Origin: Paracoccaceae bacterium
Lineage (GTDB): Bacteria > Pseudomonadota > Alphaproteobacteria > Rhodobacterales > Rhodobacteraceae
Direction of reading: 5' to 3'
Length of the DNA stretch: 11,061 nt
Assembly (NCBI GenBank): GCA_007119835.1
Contig: SKOX01000392.1
Span: forward strand, 1 to 11,061
Shown here: piece after piece, positions 1-7,019 of the stretch
Position numbering within the stretch: position 1 is the first letter of the stretch
Layout: the number at the start of each line of letters is the position of its first letter
Translations under genes and position numbers: made by a program
Notes under the pieces: generated by a model
What the model was told of the DNA's origin: nothing
The model's input: the letters and a program-made list of their open reading frames with translations, nothing else
The model's database searches: none

Positions 1-240
1 ACGGTCGAGTTCACCGAGGACGGGATCGCGGCGCTCGCCCGGATCGCGGCCGAAGTGAACCGCGCCGTGGAGAACATCGGCGCCCGCCGGCTCTACACGG
101 TGATGGAGCGGGTGTTCGAGGAACTGAGCTTCACCGCGCCCGACCGCGGCGGCGAGGCGGTGCTGGTCGACGCGGCTTTCGTCGAGGCGCACCTGGGCGA
201 GCTTGCCCGCTCCGCCGACATCAGCCGCTATGTGCTGTAG
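1..240 (+). CDS. hslU: HslU C-terminal fragment (ATPase subunit of HslUV protease), 5' end outside window
   Basis: Only the last 79 codons are present, read in frame from base 1 to a TAG at 238-240. HslU is the AAA+ unfoldase that feeds unfolded cytoplasmic proteins into the HslV peptidase. The fragment carries the C-terminal small-domain signature: a [13 protein letters not shown] stretch (about residues 19-31 of the fragment), then [19 protein letters not shown], and the terminal DISRYVL tail. In the family that tail docks into HslV and activates it. Length and ending agree with a normal, intact C terminus. HslV is usually encoded next to hslU, and I expect it to the left, outside the window. 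The stop codon lies inside the convergent gene at 221-460. Identification is firm from the tail alone. Confidence 0.95.
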   Translation, partial: TVEFTEDGIAALARIAAEVNRAVENIGARRLYTVMERVFEELSFTAPDRGGEAVLVDAAFVEAHLGELARSADISRYVL

Positions 241-460
241 CCGGTTGCAGTGAGCCGCCCGTCCGGGTTTCCGCCGGCCGGGGCTTGCGCTCCGCAATCA
301 GCGCGGCTGCGAGGGACGTGAGGACCAGCCCGAGCGATCCGAAGAAGGAGTAGGCGGCGAAGGCGGCCAGGAAGCCCCAGCCAGCCATGAAGGTCCAGAT
401 CGCGCCGGCGATGCCGAAGGCGATGGCGAGCAGCAGGCATACGGCTATTCTGGAACCCAT
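221..460 (-). CDS. small two-helix membrane protein, unknown function
   Basis: The product is 79 residues. I chose the ATG at 460 because a GGGAG element sits 7 bases before it on the minus strand; an upstream in-frame ATG at 532 would add 24 polar residues and lacks such support. Two hydrophobic segments are visible, roughly residues 5-24 and 28-56, joined by a short WTFMAGWG turn. A basic and polar tail ([10 protein letters not shown] and onward) follows and is probably cytoplasmic. The length, composition and start signal argue for a real gene. No catalytic motif is visible and I do not recognise a named family. It converges on hslU and its last 20 bp overlap the hslU end. An AT-rich region with a palindrome lies directly upstream and probably holds its promoter. 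Confidence 0.7.
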   Translation of the reverse strand: MGSRIAVCLLLAIAFGIAGAIWTFMAGWGFLAAFAAYSFFGSLGLVLTSLAAALIAERKPRPAETRTGGSLQPATAHSG

Positions 461-505
461 CGCGTCGCTCCCGAACTGGGTTTGCGTTCCCAACTTCGCG
501 TCACG

Positions 506-520
506 CCCTTTAATAAAGGG
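506..520. promoter_or_regulatory. 15-bp palindrome, possible operator
   Basis: CCCTTTA and TAAAGGG form a perfect 7-bp inverted repeat around a single central base. It is flanked by a second, looser pair, CGCGT (497-501) and ACGCG (524-528). It sits about 45-60 bp upstream of the small membrane-protein start, inside the most AT-rich stretch of the window. The spacing suits a dimeric regulator binding near a promoter. The hairpin would be weak and no U-tract follows, so a terminator is less likely. Confidence 0.4.
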
Positions 521-525
521 TAAAC
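510..525 (+). promoter_or_regulatory. candidate CtrA box (TTAA-N7-TAAAC)
   Basis: TTAA at 510-513 is followed after seven bases by TAAAC at 521-525. The alphaproteobacterial CtrA consensus is TTAA-N7-TTAAC, so this has one mismatch. It overlaps the 15-bp palindrome. The organism type makes CtrA plausible, but an AT-rich stretch produces such matches by chance, so this is a suggestion only. Confidence 0.3.
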
Positions 526-577
526 GCGACAATTTTACAAGGTGAATTCTCCCCTAAGTTGATTCCCGCAATTCCAA

Positions 578-592
578 GCACGCCTGGCGTGC
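578..592. terminator. inverted repeat downstream of the oxidoreductase gene, weak terminator candidate
   Basis: GCACGCC and GGCGTGC form perfect 7-bp arms around one base, in practice a 5-bp stem with a 5-base loop. It lies 69 bases beyond the stop of the minus-strand oxidoreductase. On that strand it is followed by TTGGAATT rather than a clean T run. It could end the five-gene unit or be a protein-binding palindrome. Confidence 0.3.
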
Positions 593-660
593 GTTTAAGC
601 GGGTGCGCGCCGCGCGTGTCCGGAGCCTGCACGGCTGCCGGGCAGCTTCCCGGGCTGCGC

Positions 661-1656
661 TCAGGGAATGAGCACGCTGGCGCCGACGGTCTGGCGTCCT
701 TCGAGGGCTGCGTGCGCCTGTCCGACATCGGACAGCGCGAATCGCTGCCGCACTTCGGATCGCAGCGTGCCGTCGGCGATCCGGGCGAAGAGGCTGGCCG
801 CCCGCTCCTCGAGTTCCTCGCGGGTGGCGATGTAGTGGAAGAGGCTGGGACGGGTGGCGTAGAGCGAGCCGCCGGCGGCGAGCTGCTTGATGCCGAGACC
901 CTCGACCGGGCCCGAGGCCTGGCCGAAGCAGACATACATGCCCCGCGGCCGGAGGCATTTCAGGGAGCCTTCCCAGGTGTCCCGCCCGACGCTGTCGTAG
1001 AGGACGTGCAGGCCTGCGCCTTCGGTGATCGCGCGGACCTCCTCGGCGAAATCGTGGGCCCGGTAGTCGATGACGTGGGCGTAGCCGTGCTCGCGGGCGA
1101 GCGTCACCTTCTCCGGGCCGCCGGCGGTGCCGATGGCGGTCGCGCCGATCGCGGCGAGCCACTGGCCGAGGAGGAGGCCGACGCCGCCCGACGCGGCATG
1201 GACGAGCACGGTCATGCCGGGCTCGACGCGGAAGGTGGAGTGGATGAGGTAGTGGGCGGTCATGCCCTTGAGCATGACGGTGGCGGCCACTTCGTCCGCG
1301 ACGCCGTCGGGCAGCCTGACCAGACGGTCGGCGGGCACGACGCGGCGCGTGCAGTAGGCGCCGAAGGGGATCGTGTAGGCGACCCTGTCGCCGGGTGCGA
1401 TGCCCGAGGCGCCCTGGCCGACCGCCTCGACGACGCCGGCGGCCTCCGAGCCGATGATCTGGTCGCGCTCGGACGGCCAGGGATACTGGCCGGTGCGATG
1501 GTAGACGTCGAGGAAGTTGAGGCCGACGGCGGTCTGGCGGACGAGGGCCTCGCCGGGCCCGGGTTCGGCCGGGCGAAGCGGGCTCCGCTGGAAGGCGTCG
1601 GCGCCGGCGGGGGCGGGCAGGGTCATGGCGTAGTCGGTCGTGGCGTCGGTACTCAT
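661..1656 (-). CDS. NADPH:quinone oxidoreductase, zinc-independent MDR family (QorA-like)
   Basis: The product is 331 residues, the usual length for QorA-type quinone reductases of the medium-chain dehydrogenase/reductase superfamily, which use NADPH to reduce quinones or reactive enones in the cytoplasm. The N-terminal GroES-like domain has GLNFLDVYHRTGQYP (residues 45-59) and GSEAAGVVEAVG (69-80). The nucleotide-binding Rossmann fold begins at about residue 145 with VLVHAASGGVG (150-160), the glycine-rich NADP loop of this subgroup. The cysteine and histidine zinc ligands of alcohol dehydrogenases are absent, as expected for QorA. The C terminus is GASVLIP, close to the family ending. The ATG at 1656 has GGGAGGA 8 bases before it; an internal ATG at codon 11 lacks this. 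It is last in the minus-strand unit, 118 bp after the cyclase gene, behind two hairpins. The exact substrate is not predictable. Confidence 0.92.
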   Translation of the reverse strand: MSTDATTDYAMTLPAPAGADAFQRSPLRPAEPGPGEALVRQTAVGLNFLDVYHRTGQYPWPSERDQIIGSEAAGVVEAVGQGASGIAPGDRVAYTIPFGAYCTRRVVPADRLVRLPDGVADEVAATVMLKGMTAHYLIHSTFRVEPGMTVLVHAASGGVGLLLGQWLAAIGATAIGTAGGPEKVTLAREHGYAHVIDYRAHDFAEEVRAITEGAGLHVLYDSVGRDTWEGSLKCLRPRGMYVCFGQASGPVEGLGIKQLAAGGSLYATRPSLFHYIATREELEERAASLFARIADGTLRSEVRQRFALSDVGQAHAALEGRQTVGASVLIP

Positions 1657-1693
1657 CGCTGGTTCCTCCCGTTCGGCCGGTTGGGGCGGGTCG

Positions 1694-1711
1694 CCGCGGC
1701 AGAGGCCGCGG
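1694..1711. repeat. perfect GC-rich hairpin, 7-bp stem, AGAG loop
   Basis: CCGCGGC (1694-1700) and GCCGCGG (1705-1711) pair perfectly around a four-base loop. It lies 38 bases before the oxidoreductase start, on the transcript leaving the cyclase gene. There is no U-tract on either side, so it may be an mRNA processing or stability element rather than a terminator. Confidence 0.5.
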
Positions 1712-1730
1712 CCGCCGGGCCGGTCTTGAG

Positions 1731-1754
1731 GTCCGCGCCTTAGCCGGCGCGGAC
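1731..1754. terminator. strong hairpin after cyclase gene, 9-bp stem, 6-base loop
   Basis: GTCCGCGCC (1731-1739) and GGCGCGGAC (1746-1754) are perfectly complementary with a six-base loop, 20 bases past the cyclase stop. On the minus strand CTCAAG follows, with no U run. This could be a partial or U-tract-less terminator, an attenuation point, or a 3' end that protects the upstream message. Together with the hairpin at 1694-1711 it suggests that qor-like gene expression is reduced relative to the upstream genes. Confidence 0.45.
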
Positions 1755-1774
1755 GGAGACGTCAAAGTCCGCGG

Positions 1775-2596
<822 letters not shown>

Positions 2597-2645
2597 GGCT
2601 GTTCTCTCCCTGTCGGTGTGGATGCCGCAGGCGAGCGTACTCCGA

Positions 2646-3851
<1,206 letters not shown>

Positions 3852-3940
3852 GGACGGCGGCGCGTGGCGCGAGCGCGTTTCATTCGGGGATGCACCGTCA
3901 CGTCCTCGATCCGGTTTGCGAAGCGGCCGGCGCGCTGCGT

Positions 3941-4774
3941 TCAGCGCACGCCCTCGGCGAGCAGCCGGCCAAGCAGGCGGGCGATCTTCTCGCCCGCGCG
4001 GGCGGCGTTGGCAAGGACGTCCTCGATGGTGTCGGGCTCCTGGTCGGGGCCGCCGGTCGCCTCGTTGGTGATCGCCGAGAGGCCTAGAACCGCGAGCCCG
4101 GCATGGGCTGCCGCGATCACCTCGATGACGGTCGACATGCCGATGGCGTCGCCTCCGGCACTCGCGAAGTAGCGGCGCTCGGCCGAGGTCTCGAGCGACG
4201 GACCGGCGATGCCGACGTAGATGCCGCGGCGCAGGGTGATGCCTTCGGCCTCCGCGGCCTCGAGGGCGGCGAAGCGCAGCAGCGGATCGTAGGCGCGGCT
4301 CATGTCGGGAAAGCGGAGGCCGAGCGCCGGCTCCTCCGGCCCGATCAGCGGGTTGGCGCCGGTGAGGTTGATGTGGTCGTCGATCAGCATGACCTGGCCG
4401 GGCTCGAAGCTCGCGTTGAGCGCGCCCGCGGCATTGGTCACGATCAGCCGCTCGGCGCCGAGCGCGCGCAGCAGGTAGACCGGCAGCGCGACGTCGCGCG
4501 CCGGGTGTCCCTCGTAGAGATGGAAGCGGCCCTGGACGATGGCGACGCGGGCGCCGTGCAGGCGGCCGATGACGAGGCGGCCGGCATGCGACGGCGCGGT
4601 TGCGCGGGGGAACCCCTCGATCTCCGTGTAGGGGATGATCGTCGCGTCCTCGACGGCGTCGGCGATCTGGCCGAGGCCCGAGCCGAGCACCAGCGCGGTG
4701 GGCGCGGGTGGTCCGGCGCGTTCGCGCACCGACGCGAGCGCCGCCGCGACGCGCTCGGTCTGGGAGGCGCTCAT
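3941..4774 (-). CDS. purine-nucleoside phosphorylase, trimeric class (class II-like)
   Basis: The product is 277 residues, normal for trimeric PNP. It catalyses phosphorolysis of purine nucleosides to a free base and (deoxy)ribose 1-phosphate in the cytoplasm. Conserved elements are the phosphate loop GSGLG (31-35), GRFHLYEGH (82-90) with R83, H85 and Y87, TNAAGALN (113-120), GPSLETSAE (191-199) with E195, GMST (212-215) with M213, and ITNEATG (235-241) with N237. E195 and N237 correspond to Glu201 and Asn243 of human PNP, the residues that select 6-oxopurines. That fits inosine, guanosine or methylthioinosine as substrate rather than adenosine. Its ATG overlaps the stop of the upstream deaminase gene as ATGA (4771-4774), so translation is probably coupled. 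This pairing suggests that it uses the deaminase product. A methylthioinosine preference is possible but not shown. Confidence 0.95.
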   Translation of the reverse strand: MSASQTERVAAALASVRERAGPPAPTALVLGSGLGQIADAVEDATIIPYTEIEGFPRATAPSHAGRLVIGRLHGARVAIVQGRFHLYEGHPARDVALPVYLLRALGAERLIVTNAAGALNASFEPGQVMLIDDHINLTGANPLIGPEEPALGLRFPDMSRAYDPLLRFAALEAAEAEGITLRRGIYVGIAGPSLETSAERRYFASAGGDAIGMSTVIEVIAAAHAGLAVLGLSAITNEATGGPDQEPDTIEDVLANAARAGEKIARLLGRLLAEGVR

Positions 4775-6072
4775 GCGACGCTCGCGGCGATGGCGGGCTC
4801 GAGGTCGCGGACCGCGGCGAGGGTCGCGCCGAGATCGTGATGGACGAGGCGGCCATCGTGCACCACGGCCTCGCCGCCGACCCAGACGTGCGTCACGTCG
4901 GACTTGGCCGTGGAGAAGACGAGGTGGGTGAGCGGGTCGAAAAGCGGCCGGGCGTGCGGCCGGTCGGTGGCGATCAGCACCATGTCGGCGGCCTTGCCGG
5001 CCTCGAGCGAGCCGATTCGGTGCGACTGGCCCAGCGCCCGGGCGCCCGCGATCGTCGCCATGGCGAATGCCTCGCGGGTGGTCACCGCGTCGGCGCGGCG
5101 GGTGGCGCCCTTGTGCAGCGTCGCGGCGAGCCGGATGGCCATCCACATGTCGAGGTCGTTGCCCGAGATCGCCCCGTCGGTGCCGAGGGCGACGGGAACA
5201 CCCGCCTTGAGCAGGTCGGGGATGCGGGCGATGCCCGAGGCGAGCTTGAGGTTGGAGACCGGGTTGTGGACCACCGAGGCGCCCGACCGGGCGAGGATGG
5301 CGATCTCCTCGTCGTCGAGCCAGACGCAGTGCGCGAGCACGGTGCGTTCATCGAGCAGGCCGAGATGGTCGAGGTGGCGGATCACCGACCGGCCGTAGCG
5401 GGACCGGATGGCGGCCTGTTCGAACTCGGTCTCGGCGGCATGGGTGTGGAAGATGGCCTTGTGGCGGCCGGCGATGGCCTTGGCGGTCCGCAGCGCATCC
5501 GGGCCGACGGTATAGGCGGCGTGCGGGAAGGTGCCAGGGATGACGTCGGCCTCGTCGGCGTGCTCGGCGAAGAACGCCTCCGCCGCCTCGGGCCGCGCCG
5601 CCGGGTCGCCGCCGTCGGTGCCGGGGCCGTCGAAGAAGATGCCGCCGGTGGCGATCCGCACGCCGAGGGCGCGCGCGGCCTCCACCGTCGAGGCGGGGTG
5701 CCAGAACATGTCGAGGGTGGTCGTGACGCCGCCGAGCGCGAGTTCGGCGAGGCCGAGCGTGGCGCCAAGGCGGCAGGTCTCGGGCGTGAGGATCGCGGCC
5801 TCGGCCTTCCAGACGGTCTGGAGCCACGGCTCGAGCGGGAGGTCCTCGACGAGGCCACGGAACAGCGAATCAGCGGCGTGGCAATGGGCGTTGACGAGGC
5901 CCGGGATCAGGATGCCGCCGCCGGCATCGTGCTCCTCGCGGCCATTGCGGTCGTCGACGCGGCCGACATGGGAGAGGCGTCCGGCATCGACGGCGACGCC
6001 CGCGTCGGCAACGACGGTGCCCGCGGCGTCGCCGGTCACGACGGTGGCGTTGCGGATGACGAGATCGTGCAT
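4771..6072 (-). CDS. amidohydrolase, MTA/S-adenosylhomocysteine/adenosine deaminase-like
   Basis: The product is 433 residues, usual for the MtaD/SsnA/TrzN-type amidohydrolases that deaminate purines or triazines with one divalent metal. Metal ligands are visible: GLVNAHCHAADSLFRG (58-73) with H63 and H65, HTHAAETEFE (209-218) with H211 and catalytic E214, LAHCVWL (246-252) with H248, and ALGTDGAISGNDLDMW (295-310) with D299. LPLEPWL (78-84) and NPVSNLKLASGI (270-281) are characteristic of methylthioadenosine/SAH deaminases. The ATG at 6072 has GGAGAG 9 bases upstream; an in-frame ATG 14 codons earlier has weaker support. It is the first gene of the unit and overlaps the phosphorylase start by 4 bp. 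Together they would convert an aminopurine nucleoside to its 6-oxo form and then to hypoxanthine. Alternatives are guanine, 8-oxoguanine or another aminopurine deaminase. Confidence 0.88.
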   Translation of the reverse strand: MHDLVIRNATVVTGDAAGTVVADAGVAVDAGRLSHVGRVDDRNGREEHDAGGGILIPGLVNAHCHAADSLFRGLVEDLPLEPWLQTVWKAEAAILTPETCRLGATLGLAELALGGVTTTLDMFWHPASTVEAARALGVRIATGGIFFDGPGTDGGDPAARPEAAEAFFAEHADEADVIPGTFPHAAYTVGPDALRTAKAIAGRHKAIFHTHAAETEFEQAAIRSRYGRSVIRHLDHLGLLDERTVLAHCVWLDDEEIAILARSGASVVHNPVSNLKLASGIARIPDLLKAGVPVALGTDGAISGNDLDMWMAIRLAATLHKGATRRADAVTTREAFAMATIAGARALGQSHRIGSLEAGKAADMVLIATDRPHARPLFDPLTHLVFSTAKSDVTHVWVGGEAVVHDGRLVHHDLGATLAAVRDLEPAIAASVA

Positions 6073-6105
6073 GGCGTGAAGCTCTCCCGCGGCTCCGGGC
6101 CTCAG

Positions 6106-6134
6106 GCGTTGCATGCACGGCGGCCGGGTGTCAA
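6106..6134 (-). promoter_or_regulatory. probable promoter of the deaminase operon (TTGACA -35)
   Basis: On the minus strand a perfect TTGACA -35 hexamer lies at 6134-6129. Seventeen bases later comes CAACGC (6111-6106), a poor -10 match, though -10 elements are often degenerate in high-GC alphaproteobacteria. Transcription would start near 6099, leaving a leader of about 27 bases before the ATG at 6072. The element is inside the 86-bp gap shared with the divergent cupin gene. A weak -10 would suit an activated promoter. Confidence 0.5.
6110..6117. promoter_or_regulatory. TGCATGCA palindrome in promoter spacer, possible operator
   Basis: TGCATGCA is an exact 8-bp palindrome lying between the -35 and -10 of the putative operon promoter. 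A repressor bound there would block polymerase. At this length chance occurrence is easy, so position is the only real argument. Confidence 0.25.
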
Positions 6135-6158
6135 CGTGAAGCCGAAGGAGGTGGCCGG

Positions 6159-6530
6159 ATGGACCCGGACTGGTTGAGGCGGGGCTCGGTCGGGCCGGAG
6201 ACGGCGATCGAGGAGGGCTGCCTGATCACCGAACTGGTCAATGCGGAGGACTGCCCCGGCGCGTCGCTCGCGCTCGCGCGGGTGCCGGCCGGCACCCGGA
6301 CGCGGCTGCACCGGCTCGAAGGCATCGAGGAGCGCTACGTCGTGCGCCGCGGCCGGGGACGCGCGGAGATCGCCGGGGTCGCGGCCGAGGTCGGGCCGGG
6401 CGACGTGGCGGTGATCCCGCCGGGCACGCCGCAGCGGATCGAGGCGCTGGGGCCGGAGGACCTGGGCTTCTACTGCCTCTGCGTGCCCAGGTTCCAGCCG
6501 GGGGCCTATCGCGACCTGGAGGAGCCCTGA
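6159..6530 (+). CDS. single-domain cupin protein
   Basis: The product is 123 residues, a compact single cupin barrel without a signal peptide, so cytoplasmic. The ATG at 6159 has a near-ideal AAGGAGGT 6 bases upstream. Cupin motif 1 is recognisable as GTRTRLHRLEGIEERYVV (45-62) but keeps only one histidine (H51) of the usual two. Motif 2 is GDVAVIPPGTPQRI (81-94), with Q92 where a metal-binding histidine often stands. The ending YCLCVPRFQPGAYRDLEEP belongs to a small subgroup in which I recall the HRL and PQRI variants to be normal, so the lost ligands need not mean decay. It diverges from the deaminase operon across 86 bp and may share control. Activity is unknown; metal-free ligand binding or a weakly metal-dependent isomerase or dioxygenase are possible. 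Confidence 0.85.
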   Translation: MDPDWLRRGSVGPETAIEEGCLITELVNAEDCPGASLALARVPAGTRTRLHRLEGIEERYVVRRGRGRAEIAGVAAEVGPGDVAVIPPGTPQRIEALGPEDLGFYCLCVPRFQPGAYRDLEEP

Positions 6531-6551
6531 GGCGGTCACGGACACGAAAAG

Positions 6552-6574
6552 GCCCCGGCGCCGGGTGCCGGGGC
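6552..6574. terminator. GC-rich hairpin, 8-bp stem, 7-base loop, minus-strand T run
   Basis: GCCCCGGC (6552-6559) and GCCGGGGC (6567-6574) pair perfectly around a seven-base loop. It starts 21 bases after the cupin stop. On the plus strand AAAAG precedes it and no T run follows. On the minus strand CTTTT follows directly, which is the arrangement of an intrinsic terminator for the leftward small gene at 6648-6827. It probably also forms at the cupin mRNA 3' end. Confidence 0.6.
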
Positions 6575-6619
6575 AGGGGAGGGAACGCAGGATCCGGCCT
6601 GGGCGGCCGGCGTGAATAC

Positions 6620-6640
6620 AGGCGCCGTGCCTCGGCGCCT
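6620..6640. terminator. hairpin just after the 59-residue gene, 8-bp stem, 5-base loop
   Basis: AGGCGCCG (6620-6627) and CGGCGCCT (6633-6640) pair perfectly around a five-base loop, 7 bases past the stop of the minus-strand small gene. GTATTC follows on that strand, a poor U-tract. With the hairpin at 6552-6574 it makes a tandem pair between converging transcripts. Confidence 0.5.
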
Positions 6641-6647
6641 TATGCGG

Positions 6648-6827
6648 TCAAGTGTCCGGTGGGCGCTCGTTCTTGCCGGTTTCGTTCGGCGCGTCGGCGG
6701 CAAGCGTCGACTTACGGGTCGCCGTCTGCCGGCGCTGCTCGGTGGCGACGTTGCTGCGCCACGCGAAAACCAGCACTGCGCCCATCGTGCCGAAGGCAAG
6801 GATGGCAAGCAGAATCTCGGTAGGCAT
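6648..6827 (-). CDS. 59-residue single-helix membrane protein, unknown function
   Basis: This short gene is easily overlooked. The ATG at 6825-6827 is preceded by AAGGAG 7 bases upstream, the best ribosome binding site on the minus strand here, and the frame ends at TGA 6648-6650. The protein begins MPTEILLAILAFGTMGAV and has one transmembrane helix (about residues 4-23). A basic, glutamine- and threonine-rich segment (WRSNVATEQRRQTATRK, 23-39) and a polar tail ending PPDT follow. The topology is N-out with a positively charged cytoplasmic tail, resembling small accessory subunits of membrane complexes, but no family is recognised. It lies 192 bp downstream of the antiporter gene on the same strand, with hairpins between, so it may have its own promoter. 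Hairpins with a minus-strand T run lie just downstream. Confidence 0.7.
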   Translation of the reverse strand: MPTEILLAILAFGTMGAVLVFAWRSNVATEQRRQTATRKSTLAADAPNETGKNERPPDT

Positions 6828-6934
6828 CGGTAAGCTCCTTTGCTCCTGATCCGAAAACGCGCACGCCGTGCCGAGGTTTCATGGATGGCTATGGTGCGAC
6901 GCCCCGTCGCGCTGCGGTTACCGGGCTGAAGGCC

Positions 6935-6957
6935 GACGACGCCCGACGGGCGGCGTC
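6935..6957. repeat. imperfect inverted repeat, 10-bp arms with one mismatch
   Basis: GACGACGCCC (6935-6944) and GGGCGGCGTC (6948-6957) pair at nine of ten positions across a three-base loop, about 60 bases past the antiporter stop. No T run follows on either strand. It may be a 3'-end stability element of the antiporter message. Confidence 0.4.
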
Positions 6958-6972
6958 ACGCGCGCCGGACAT

Positions 6973-6989
6973 CGGGGGCGACGCCCCCG
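6973..6989. terminator. GC palindrome 30 bases past the antiporter stop
   Basis: CGGGGGCG and CGCCCCCG flank a single A as perfect 8-bp arms, in practice a 6-bp all-GC stem with a five-base loop. It is placed where the antiporter transcript should end, but no U-tract follows, so factor-dependent termination or message protection is as likely as intrinsic termination. Confidence 0.4.
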
Positions 6990-7019
6990 TCCCGGCGGGC
7001 TTGCCCCTGAGCGCGCCGA

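Noticed and set aside
559..1743. Long plus-strand open frame opposite the oxidoreductase
   Set aside because: It is the mirror of a clear QorA coding region; the product is compositionally odd and matches no family. Such frames are expected at 70% GC.
4708..6177. 489-codon plus-strand frame ending just inside the cupin start
   Set aside because: Antisense to the deaminase with its metal-binding motifs; the product has repetitive Gly/Glu/Val shadow composition and no ribosome binding site.
6536..6808. 90-codon minus-strand frame across the hairpins
   Set aside because: It overlaps in another frame the better supported 59-residue gene (strong AAGGAG, real helix) and runs through terminator hairpins.
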